The notes beneath the pieces were generated by a model. That model was not told the origin of the DNA and did no database searches. It was given only the letters and a program-made list of their open reading frames with translations. From Candidatus Rifleibacteriota bacterium (lineage in GTDB: Bacteria; Muiribacteriota; Ozemobacteria; Ozemobacterales; Ozemobacteraceae), in contig JANJUX010000025.1 of NCBI GenBank assembly GCA_024710355.1, positions 1-64,000 on the forward strand: a DNA stretch of 64,000 nt, in the 5' to 3' direction. This document shows positions 1 through 7,529 of this stretch, piece by piece; position 1 is the stretch's first letter; each line of letters starts with the position of its first letter. Made by a program: the position numbers and the translations under genes.

Positions 1-1935
1 GATCTCGCTGAGGTCAACGGTTACCGTCAGAGGAGTCAAATCTAATGAGATTGGAATAGTGGCAATTATTTCTAATTTGCAGGTTGCGGTGGCGTAAGGA
101 TGAAGTGCAGAAGGGGTGCTGTTCGGATTGAGAACATTGGCATCAATAGTCAGGACGCGGTTGTAGAAAGTATATACAGGGGTTGTGGCAGTTGCTGTAT
201 GGGCTGCTATTTCGCTGCCGGTTGGCGGTATGATTGTGTCGTTAACATAGACGGTAAAGCTGGCGCGGCCTTCGAAGTAAGGCACTCCGACACCATCACC
301 CGGCAGCAGCTGAAAAGTCTCGTAGTAACGGTTGCCGTCGATATTTGTCAGCTCAGCAAGACCCGTGATCGGATCACCCATTCCAAGTTTTTTCAGATTG
401 ACATACACTTTGCCGTTTTCAATGTTGTTTGCTTCAACGCTGACCGTGAAGTTTTCACCCGGTAAAACTGTTGGTTGTGGACTGGTTAGAGTCACATTTC
501 CGATTGTCGGCCTGAAACTGTCGACCACAATCGTTGGTGTTGTGGATTTAAGAACGAGATTGCCGGCTGTATCGCTGGCGGTAACGACAAAGGCATATTC
601 GACCGTGTCTTCAAGAGCGCCTGCCGGAATCTGATATCTTGTCGTGTAGCTGCTTACCTGACTGCCAATCATCGGCACAACTGCCGGTCCGCCAATCGGG
701 CTAAGGTCAACTGAGACAATCAAGTTGTCGGGGGTGATATTGACCGGAATCGAAGCGGCGATTTCGAGCCAGCATGTGGCTGTGGCGGCGCGATTTAATG
801 GCGAGCCCGGGTCTGCCAGGCTTGGCTGCAGACATTTGGCGACAAGGTCTTGGATGGCAGGTTTTTCAAGATCTATATTGAAAGTTCTGTTTGTGGTGGT
901 TATATTGCCGGCATTATCAGTTACCGCGAAAACAACGGTCATGCCATTGGCTTTAATATTCGCTTCTGACAATTCGACATCAGTGCGCCACACGGCCTGG
1001 CCCCCGACAATTTCGCTGATGCGGGTCATGGTAACACCACCGACAATTGCGGTTGGTGATGCGCCGTCGGTCAGGCCGGCAATGGTGACACTGGCTGTGT
1101 CGCTATCATAGTTGTCGATTGTCAGAGTCAGCCTGAGAATATCACCGGCAAGTGCGGTGGTTCTGCCAGACATTATCTGAACATTCGTGCCACCGTTATT
1201 TATAACGGGTGGCCTTGTGTCGCAAACAAAATTATTTGTTGTGTAGATTACCGGAGGGTTCAAAGGATCCCTGAGTGTGATGGAAAGGGGGCCGTTGTAA
1301 TCCTGACCGGCCAATGACACAAAAGAATTTTCGAACACTCCAGTTCCTGAGTTCCAGATCAGAGATGCATTAGCCGGGCCACCAATACTGGTAAGGTCTA
1401 CTCTTGCAGTGGTTCCGCTGAGCGGGGTGTTTTGATGATTTGTGTCGCCTATCGTTACGGTAATATTCTGGCCGTTTTTAACTACCAGAGGTGAGACGCT
1501 GGGATTTGTTCCGGATACCTGCATAAGATCGACAAGAATTTGGTTTGAAATGTCGGTATCGCTACTGCTATCATTGGCGCTGGCGGAGACAGTTACATCA
1601 GTCAGTGCGCTGTAGTTCAGGCCGGCTACCCATTCGGTTAGTCTGATGTCGGCTCGATAAAGGCCGGTTGCGGCATTCTGCTGTGTCATTATCACCGGAC
1701 CAAGACCAAAGCCCGAAAAATTTGCGACGGGTGGAATCGCCCAGGCGGTGGCGCCGGTATAGGTTGCGATGGCTTCAACCCTCACCGTATCGTTAAAATT
1801 GGTGTAGCCATTGGCGTCAGCATCTATATTTCTGGTCAGGCTTACAGCGGTAACCGTGGTGGCGGCAAAAGCTTCTGGCGCAAAGAATAATGGCAGCAGG
1901 ACTAAAGCGAAGAACAGCAGACTCGATCGCTTCAT
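1..1935 (-). CDS. Secreted repeat protein with Ig-like/beta-sandwich character (3' end cut by window edge)
   Basis: The minus frame is open from an ATG at 1935 to base 1, 645 codons without a stop, so the C-terminus lies outside the window. An AAGGAG ribosome site (1941-1946) supports this start. The N-terminus is a classic signal peptide: MKRSS, a long hydrophobic run, then an AFA-A cleavage-type site near residue 24. The rest is rich in Thr, Val, Asn, Asp and Gly, with phrases typical of bacterial Ig-like or cadherin-like modules. Blocks such as VDL-x-x-IGGP recur about every 230 residues. I infer an exported cell-surface or extracellular adhesin-like protein. No enzymatic motif is visible and I do not recognise a named family. 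It is divergent from the gene at 2114. Confidence 0.75.
   Translation of the reverse strand, partial: MKRSSLLFFALVLLPLFFAPEAFAATTVTAVSLTRNIDADANGYTNFNDTVRVEAIATYTGATAWAIPPVANFSGFGLGPVIMTQQNAATGLYRADIRLTEWVAGLNYSALTDVTVSASANDSSSDTDISNQILVDLMQVSGTNPSVSPLVVKNGQNITVTIGDTNHQNTPLSGTTARVDLTSIGGPANASLIWNSGTGVFENSFVSLAGQDYNGPLSITLRDPLNPPVIYTTNNFVCDTRPPVINNGGTNVQIMSGRTTALAGDILRLTLTIDNYDSDTASVTIAGLTDGASPTAIVGGVTMTRISEIVGGQAVWRTDVELSEANIKANGMTVVFAVTDNAGNITTTNRTFNIDLEKPAIQDLVAKCLQPSLADPGSPLNRAATATCWLEIAASIPVNITPDNLIVSVDLSPIGGPAVVPMIGSQVSSYTTRYQIPAGALEDTVEYAFVVTASDTAGNLVLKSTTPTIVVDSFRPTIGNVTLTSPQPTVLPGENFTVSVEANNIENGKVYVNLKKLGMGDPITGLAELTNIDGNRYYETFQLLPGDGVGVPYFEGRASFTVYVNDTIIPPTGSEIAAHTATATTPVYTFYNRVLTIDANVLNPNSTPSALHPYATATCKLEIIATIPISLDLTPLTVTVDLSEI
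13..1401 (-). repeat. Coding repeat, period about 230 codons
   Basis: The Val-Asp pair of the recurring VDL(T/S)xIGGP block falls at 1396-1401, 706-711 and 13-18, giving spacings of 690 and 693 bases, both multiples of three. A second block, AATATCxLEI followed by an IP-containing strand, precedes the second and third copies. The copies are diverged, which fits old duplication of extracellular domains rather than a recent DNA repeat. Confidence 0.6.
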
Positions 1936-2113
1936 TTTGTCTCCTTATTTCAGGCCTCTGATCGGCTTCTCACCTGCAGAGGAACAACCGGGATCTATAA
2001 TTTGCAAGTATTCTCTGCAATTATCGGCGTCTGTCGGTAAGAAAATTAGGGGCAAATGTTTTTGCACCCGCTGCGTAGAAAATGCCGCACGGGGTGTGTT
2101 ATGATCAGGGTAT

Positions 2114-2965
2114 ATGAGCACTAAAAATAGAATTTTTGCAGAGGTTGAGGCTGTCGATCTGCAGCTTCTTCAATATTCGGGGGTAAACGGCAGATATTCG
2201 GTGCGTTTGCGCAGCGAGAGCCGTATCGCCCTGCTGTCGCTTACCGGTAGAATGATCAATATCGTTTCGGCACCGCACGGCTGCGGGCCAGACTTTATTC
2301 TCTGCAGGAAACTGCCGCCCCTCGACCAGGAAATCACCGAAGACGGCTGGGTTTTCGAAGATACCAGCCTCACCATTCCGTTCATGACAAGGCTTGACCT
2401 GGCCGCCGCACCTGCTTTCGATTCTGATGCGCGCATTGGTGTTCGCGATTTCCCCGGCCATATCCGCAGTCAGATCAACCGCCGATTGCGCCAGCCTGAC
2501 TGCGCTTTCCTCAAAGATCTTGAACAGCCTCTGGCGATATTGTCGCGCTCGATTCGCGAACATTTGATCGAATCGGCAGAGATTCCGGTAATCGGAGTCG
2601 CCGGTTTCGGGCCCGGGGAAGTGGCTGCCGGTGATGCTGCCCTGTGCGGTATGCTGTTGACCACCCGCTGCTTTTCGTTTGGCGGGCGTTTCAGAATGTC
2701 GTGGTTTCAGCGTCTGGCGGTAGAGATTCGGCGCTATCTGCACCGGTCGGGTACCTGGGGCAAAAACTGGCTCAAATATGCAATCGATGGCCGCATGACC
2801 GAAACGCAGCAGCAGTTTTTCAATGCCATGGCCCGCGATTTCGAGGGCGCCGGCGAGGTGATGGTCAAACGAATTGCCGATGATGAAATGATCAATGGTA
2901 AGGCATTTCTGGCTGGCGTCAATCTCAGTCTCGATATGATTCAGGCCGGCGTTTTTAATAAATAG
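2114..2965 (+). CDS. AllH/DUF2877-family protein
   Basis: A 283-residue soluble protein whose central glycine-rich stretch, GVAGFGPGEVAAGD near residues 161-174, matches the position and style of the GxGxGLTPSGDD signature of the DUF2877 (AllH) family. Family members include a subunit linked to oxamate carbamoyltransferase in allantoin degradation, but most homologues are uncharacterised. The usual Thr-Pro-Ser and second Asp are altered here, so catalytic competence is doubtful. No signal peptide or membrane segment is seen. The gene stands alone and divergent from the repeat protein, with no purine-degradation neighbours, so I do not assign that pathway. Family-level call only. Confidence 0.55.
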   Translation: MSTKNRIFAEVEAVDLQLLQYSGVNGRYSVRLRSESRIALLSLTGRMINIVSAPHGCGPDFILCRKLPPLDQEITEDGWVFEDTSLTIPFMTRLDLAAAPAFDSDARIGVRDFPGHIRSQINRRLRQPDCAFLKDLEQPLAILSRSIREHLIESAEIPVIGVAGFGPGEVAAGDAALCGMLLTTRCFSFGGRFRMSWFQRLAVEIRRYLHRSGTWGKNWLKYAIDGRMTETQQQFFNAMARDFEGAGEVMVKRIADDEMINGKAFLAGVNLSLDMIQAGVFNK

Positions 2966-3237
2966 GTGGCGATGTCCGGTACAGAATCCTGTGCTGCGTT
3001 CTGCTGGAAGTTTGAAAAGGCTTGAAAATAAAAGAAAAAAAGTTAAAGCAGACTGTTTCGGAATGAAAATTGGGATTAACTGGCGGATATGGTTTTAAAT
3101 GATAAAAAATCGCCCGTTACCTGAGAGTGGTTTATGACGATAAGTAGTATAAGGATAGGAGGAAAGTGTGTCTGTTTGCGTTTTGCACTTTTCTCCGGCA
3201 AGGATGCGACCTGGAAAGATTCAAGGAGGAATCTGAC
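2966..3237 (+). other. Intergenic, AT-rich, no clear feature
   Basis: This stretch separates the DUF2877 gene from the flagellar genes and should hold the flagellar operon promoter. It is A-rich around 3025-3050 and 3095-3115. I see no convincing hairpin terminator. GACGATAA at 3136-3143 resembles a sigma-28 -10 element but has no matching -35. An AGGAGG at 3157-3162 sits only three bases before an in-frame GTG at 3166, which would extend the small ORF that follows. Confidence 0.4.
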
Positions 3238-3435
3238 ATGCAGCATTTTCTTCTGGCAGACAAAAACAACTTGAACAAACAGAGAAAAATGGCAGGTGGC
3301 GAGATATTTTCTCCTCGCGACTGGTTCTGGTATGCCTGTGTGGCCGGTAACCCCGGAAACATGCTGCACCCGCACCACCCGAAATTTAAAAATGACAATT
3401 CTGACCTGAACCTGTATTCCAGAGTTCGGGTCTGA
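3238..3435 (+). CDS. Small protein of unknown function upstream of flaG
   Basis: A 65-codon ORF starts at an ATG with a near-perfect AAGGAGG (3223-3229) eight bases upstream, one of the best ribosome sites in the window. The peptide is basic, with aromatic residues (RDWFWYACV) and a His-Pro cluster, and has no signal peptide. The frame also extends upstream to a GTG at 3166 (89 codons), but that start is badly spaced from its own AGGAGG. It ends 39 bases before flaG. I do not recognise it. The strong ribosome site is the main argument for coding; against it, the composition is not clearly protein-like. Confidence 0.4.
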   Translation: MQHFLLADKNNLNKQRKMAGGEIFSPRDWFWYACVAGNPGNMLHPHHPKFKNDNSDLNLYSRVRV

Positions 3436-3474
3436 TGTACGTTTCTCTATCGTGTAGAAAGGAGTGTGGAAACA

Positions 3475-3849
3475 ATGGAAATCGGAAACATCAAACCAAT
3501 TCTTGAACCCCAGCCTAATCAAACGTCGGCCACCAACGGCGCCCGGCATGAGAACCCTGTGGCTGAGCAGACCGAACTTCCTGATGGCAAGGCAATGAAG
3601 GCCGCCAAGGAAACCAAGGAGAAAAATGAGGAAGAATTACGCGAGGCGGTCGATAAGCTTAATAAGACTGCGGTGATATTTGACAGGTCACTGCGCTTTC
3701 AGGTTCATGACAAAACGCATCGCACCATGGTTTCTGTCGTTGACATCGTGCAGGATAAAGTCATCCGGCAGATTCCGACAGAAGAAGTACTCGATCTTGT
3801 CGCAAAAATGGATGACTATCTCGGCCTGATATTTGACAAGAAAGCATAA
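3475..3849 (+). CDS. flaG: FlaG family flagellar protein
   Basis: A 124-residue protein with the FlaG layout: a variable, charged, coiled-coil-prone first half followed by the conserved C-terminal block LRFQVHDKTHRTMVSVVD and then IRQIPTEEVLDL. FlaG proteins affect flagellar filament length; their mechanism is poorly defined. The ATG at 3475 is preferred because AAAGGAG ends ten bases upstream; an in-frame GTG at 3466 is too close to that site. It lies directly upstream of fliD, the usual FlaG-FliD arrangement. Start of the filament assembly operon. Confidence 0.85.
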   Translation: MEIGNIKPILEPQPNQTSATNGARHENPVAEQTELPDGKAMKAAKETKEKNEEELREAVDKLNKTAVIFDRSLRFQVHDKTHRTMVSVVDIVQDKVIRQIPTEEVLDLVAKMDDYLGLIFDKKA

Positions 3850-3901
3850 AGAAACTGTTTAAAGAAAGTCGGCGGCGCTGATTTTCGGCAGGAGGCACAG
3901 T

Positions 3902-6877
3902 ATGGTAGGCAGTATCAGCAGAAACTGGGTTGGGGGGCTTTCGAGCGGTCTCGATACACAGTCTTTGATCGATCAGTTGATCAAAGCCGAAAGCTTTTCC
4001 AAGTATAGTCTTGAAAGAAAGCGCAATACCATAACCTATCAGCGCGACATGCTTCAGGATGTCAATCTGAAGCTTTTCGACCTGCAGAATAAAGCAACCG
4101 ACCTTACTTTCAGTAAAACCTTCAACTCGAAAAAAATCGACGCCAGCGACCCGCGGGTTGTTAATGCCCGTGCTTCTACCAGTGCCGCGATAGGCAGCTA
4201 TACCGTGCATGTGAAGCAGCTGGCTTCTTCCACCACGGTCGCTTCAAAAGCCAAACTGGCCGGCTCTCTCGAACTGGGTCATAATCTGGCGACGACTGAT
4301 GCAATTGGTGGCAGTTCAACGACTCTCGATGCTCTTGGCGTTACCCCGGACAACCTCGAAGTCCGAATCGTCGGCGGCGGGTCGGGCACCTTTACTCTTT
4401 CGCCCGGCGTGACCGGTGCGAACAGCATCGGAGACATGGTGACGCTGATGAATGTCAGCATTGCCAACAAGCCTGAATTGAAAGGCAAAATGAATGTTGT
4501 TTTCGATGACAAAAACAACCGCCTTAAATTCAATCTTCTCGATCCCAACCTCAAACTTGAAATAGCCGATACAGGCACTTCGAATATTATTTCGTCGATG
4601 TTCGAAGCTGATGGGCAGATCGACCTCGACAAAGACGTGCCGGTGAAAGAGTCAACTCTTAAATCGATCAGATCTGGCCTGAACGCCACGATTGCTGATC
4701 TTGGTATCACACAGGGCACCTTTACCATTGAAAGAAGCGGTACTGGTACTCCTGAAGCTTTTGATATTTCAGCAGTAGCACCCGGAACGACGGTTGCTGA
4801 CCTTATCAAGCAGCTCAACAGCGAAATTGACACCAAAGGCAGTCTGGTTAAAGGCGGCGTGCCGACCGGCAACCCGGCCGACAGGCTCGTAGAATTCAGA
4901 TTCGATGGCGCAAACGGCAAACTCAGACTTGTCAATACCAATTCTGCCGATGCCGCTTCTTTTACTCTCGCAGACGGCACCGGTTCAATTGCGTCTGACC
5001 TCTTTGGCGGCGCCAGCAAAACTTCCGTCAATGATAAAGGTGAAAAGCTGATGAACGAGACCTTTTCCAGGTCGATCAGTTCCGGCATAATAACCATCGA
5101 TGGTGTTCAGATAAATATCAATGCCCAGACAGATGACCTTCAGGGCGTTCTCTCGCGCATAACCGCCCAGACCGAAATTAATGCCACCTACGACTCGGCG
5201 AAAGACCTGATTTCGTTTACCCGCAAAGATGGCAGCAACAACCCGATCGGCGTTGGCTCATCGACAGACACCAGCAATTTTCTGATGGTGACCGGTATGA
5301 TTGCCGGCAGTCAGGCTTCGGCAGCCCAGCTGACCAGCTCAGGCAATCTCGGCAAGACCCTCGCCCAGGCAAGAACCGGTGATATTGCCAGTGAATTCGG
5401 CGTTGGCGCCGGAACCCTGAGAGTGATGGTCAATGGCCAGGCCAGCGATATAAATTATAACGGCACCGAAACTCTGCAGGATATTCTAGACACAATCTCT
5501 CAGGTCGAAGGTGTTGATAAGGCTTATTACGACGCCTCTACCGGCAAAGTGAACATTGTCGGCAAAGAGAAGGGCTCTGATGCCACCCTTCAGATTCAGG
5601 ATGCCGCCGGAACTCTTGGCGCGGCCCTGGGACTTGCCGGTGGCCCCGTGAGCGGCCTCGATACCGGGTCAACTCTCACCAGTTCACGGCCAGTGTCAGA
5701 GGTTAAGACTTCTTCGCCGCTCAATCAGGCGGGTTTTGCCAATTCGGTTACCGCCGGCACCTTTTCAATAAACGGTGTGCAGTTTTATATCGGCAGCACA
5801 TCGTCCATGACCCTCGATTCGTTGATCAGTTCAATCAACTCGAACACCAAGGTCGGTGTTAAGGCTCATTATGATCAGACGAACGGCCAGTTCATTCTTA
5901 CCTCGACCGAAACTGGTAACCGGGCGATTGCCCTCGGTTCTGCCTCTGATACCAGCAACTTTCTCTCAGCCATGGGCCTGAATGGCGCGGTTCAGAATGT
6001 TGGCAAAAATGCCATTTACAGTATCGATGGTGTCTATGGTGGCTCTGATCAGGTCAGCCAGAGTAACAGTATCGCTGACGCGGTCGAAGGGGTTACATTC
6101 GATTTATACGATGTTACCGGTGCCTCTGGCTCTGTGGTTAACATCAATGCCGACACCGAAACCGCTTCTAAAGCAATTACCGACTTTGTCGATGCTTACA
6201 ACGAAGTTACCAAGCTCGTTTATTCGAGGTTGACCGAAGAGCGCAACTGGGAGCTGACAGCTCTGACAGACGACGAAGTCCGGGCGCTAGGTGACGCAGA
6301 TCTCACCGCTTATGAAGATGCTTTCAAAGTTGGTCTTCTTGCCGGTGACAATACTCTGCGCTCGGTAAGATCCCAGATGCGACTGGTGATGTCTTCGATC
6401 GTGCCGGGTGTCGACAAACTTTTTGACAGTCTTTCAGACCTTGGTATCACTACCGGCACCATCGGTTCGGATTACAAAGATACCATGGTCGGTACCTTGA
6501 GTATCAGCAATAAAGAAAAGCTTGAGCAGGCCCTGGCCGATAATCCCGACAAGGTTGCCGCCCTTTTTAATCAGGATTCTACTGATACCAATAAAATGGG
6601 CATTGCCCGGCGTCTCAAGGCAACGCTCAATGAATTCACCAAGTCTGACGGCCTGCTCACCAAGAGGGTCGGTCGCTCGGGTGTTGCCTCTAACAGCGAA
6701 ATGGACAAGCAGATTGGTCTGATCAACAAGCAGATCGTTTCTCAGGAAGAAAGACTGAAGAGTCGCGAGGAAGCGCTGCTCAAACAGTTTGCCAGCCTCG
6801 AGACCGCCATGTCCAACTATCAGTCGCAGGCTACCGCTTTTTCAAATCAGCTTTCACAATTAACCGGAAACAAGTAA
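3902..6877 (+). CDS. fliD: Flagellar hook-associated protein 2 / filament cap FliD, unusually long
   Basis: At 991 residues this is far longer than common FliD proteins (roughly 450-700). Residues about 10-110 form the FliD N-terminal domain (GGLSSGLDTQSLIDQLIKAE and the coiled region after it), and residues about 690-980 the FliD C-terminal domain, ending in the predicted helix that packs in the cap leg. Between them are five flagellin-IN-like modules starting near residues 161, 271, 395, 503 and 619, each opening with a G-T/I-(F/L/I)-x-(I/V/L) strand. FliD caps the growing filament and folds exported flagellin. The ATG follows AGGAGG by six bases. Downstream partners are maf and fliS, as expected. 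Confidence 0.93.
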   Translation: MVGSISRNWVGGLSSGLDTQSLIDQLIKAESFSKYSLERKRNTITYQRDMLQDVNLKLFDLQNKATDLTFSKTFNSKKIDASDPRVVNARASTSAAIGSYTVHVKQLASSTTVASKAKLAGSLELGHNLATTDAIGGSSTTLDALGVTPDNLEVRIVGGGSGTFTLSPGVTGANSIGDMVTLMNVSIANKPELKGKMNVVFDDKNNRLKFNLLDPNLKLEIADTGTSNIISSMFEADGQIDLDKDVPVKESTLKSIRSGLNATIADLGITQGTFTIERSGTGTPEAFDISAVAPGTTVADLIKQLNSEIDTKGSLVKGGVPTGNPADRLVEFRFDGANGKLRLVNTNSADAASFTLADGTGSIASDLFGGASKTSVNDKGEKLMNETFSRSISSGIITIDGVQININAQTDDLQGVLSRITAQTEINATYDSAKDLISFTRKDGSNNPIGVGSSTDTSNFLMVTGMIAGSQASAAQLTSSGNLGKTLAQARTGDIASEFGVGAGTLRVMVNGQASDINYNGTETLQDILDTISQVEGVDKAYYDASTGKVNIVGKEKGSDATLQIQDAAGTLGAALGLAGGPVSGLDTGSTLTSSRPVSEVKTSSPLNQAGFANSVTAGTFSINGVQFYIGSTSSMTLDSLISSINSNTKVGVKAHYDQTNGQFILTSTETGNRAIALGSASDTSNFLSAMGLNGAVQNVGKNAIYSIDGVYGGSDQVSQSNSIADAVEGVTFDLYDVTGASGSVVNINADTETASKAITDFVDAYNEVTKLVYSRLTEERNWELTALTDDEVRALGDADLTAYEDAFKVGLLAGDNTLRSVRSQMRLVMSSIVPGVDKLFDSLSDLGITTGTIGSDYKDTMVGTLSISNKEKLEQALADNPDKVAALFNQDSTDTNKMGIARRLKATLNEFTKSDGLLTKRVGRSGVASNSEMDKQIGLINKQIVSQEERLKSREEALLKQFASLETAMSNYQSQATAFSNQLSQLTGNK

Positions 6878-6916
6878 ACTAGACGCAGAATCCAGAAACA
6901 GGCTCGAGGTTTAACT

Positions 6917-7528
6917 TTGGAAATTTTACTTAATGGAAATTCCCTCGAAGTAGAGGGTATCGATGCTGAAGTGACGGTGCTTCAGCTGGTCAAAACTGTT
7001 GAAGAATCGCTTAAAGGCAGTGGTGCATCTATTGTTGAGCTTCTTCTTGACGGCACTTCCTACTGCCCGGATGAAACCGAGAAAATTGGCGGGCTCAAGG
7101 TGGTCGATTTTGCAAGAGTTGAGCTGGTCGCAGCCTCGGCGGTTGAGATGGTTCAGGCTGCTTTCGAAGACGGCGACGCCGGAATCACCCATTTTGAGGG
7201 AGTAGCGCAGCAGGCTTCATCTGAGTTGCGCATCGGTAAAATCAAAAGTGCCATGGATCATTACATCGAATTCGTCGATGGTGTCGAATGGCTGGTTACC
7301 ATGCTCAACAACGCTGATCGTGCCTTCGCCGCCAATATGGCCGAATCATCGGTTGAATCCGAACGTCAGGGCCTTCTCGGCCGCATCAATGAACAGATGG
7401 CGGCGGTAAAATCGGCCCAGGAATCAGAAGACTGGGTTGGTGTCGCTGACATTCTCGAATACGAATTTCCTGAAATTTTCTCCGATGCCCGCAAGCTTAT
7501 CGCAGCCATACTAGGGAGCAGCAGCTGA
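6917..7528 (+). CDS. Uncharacterised protein of the flagellar operon
   Basis: A 203-residue soluble protein between fliD and maf. It starts with TTG at 6917 behind GAGG. The first ~75 residues (LNGNSLEVEG... then VVDFARVELV) look like a small beta-rich domain; the remainder is mostly helical and acidic, with WLVTMLNNADRAF and DILEYEFPEIFSDARK segments. It has no signal peptide, membrane helix or catalytic motif. The next gene starts one base after its stop, so translation is probably coupled. Its location suggests a role in filament assembly or flagellin modification, perhaps as a chaperone or partner of Maf, but that is inference from position only. Confidence 0.7.
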   Translation: MEILLNGNSLEVEGIDAEVTVLQLVKTVEESLKGSGASIVELLLDGTSYCPDETEKIGGLKVVDFARVELVAASAVEMVQAAFEDGDAGITHFEGVAQQASSELRIGKIKSAMDHYIEFVDGVEWLVTMLNNADRAFAANMAESSVESERQGLLGRINEQMAAVKSAQESEDWVGVADILEYEFPEIFSDARKLIAAILGSSS

Positions 7529-7529
7529 A

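Noticed and set aside
3103-3143. Sigma-28-like promoter (GACGATAA at 3136) before the flagellar operon
   Set aside because: No TAAA at the required distance upstream; nearest TAAA is 33 bases away from the -10 start, far beyond the normal gap.
4279-5097. 272-codon minus ORF inside fliD
   Set aside because: Low-complexity Ser/Leu-rich antisense of FliD repeat region.
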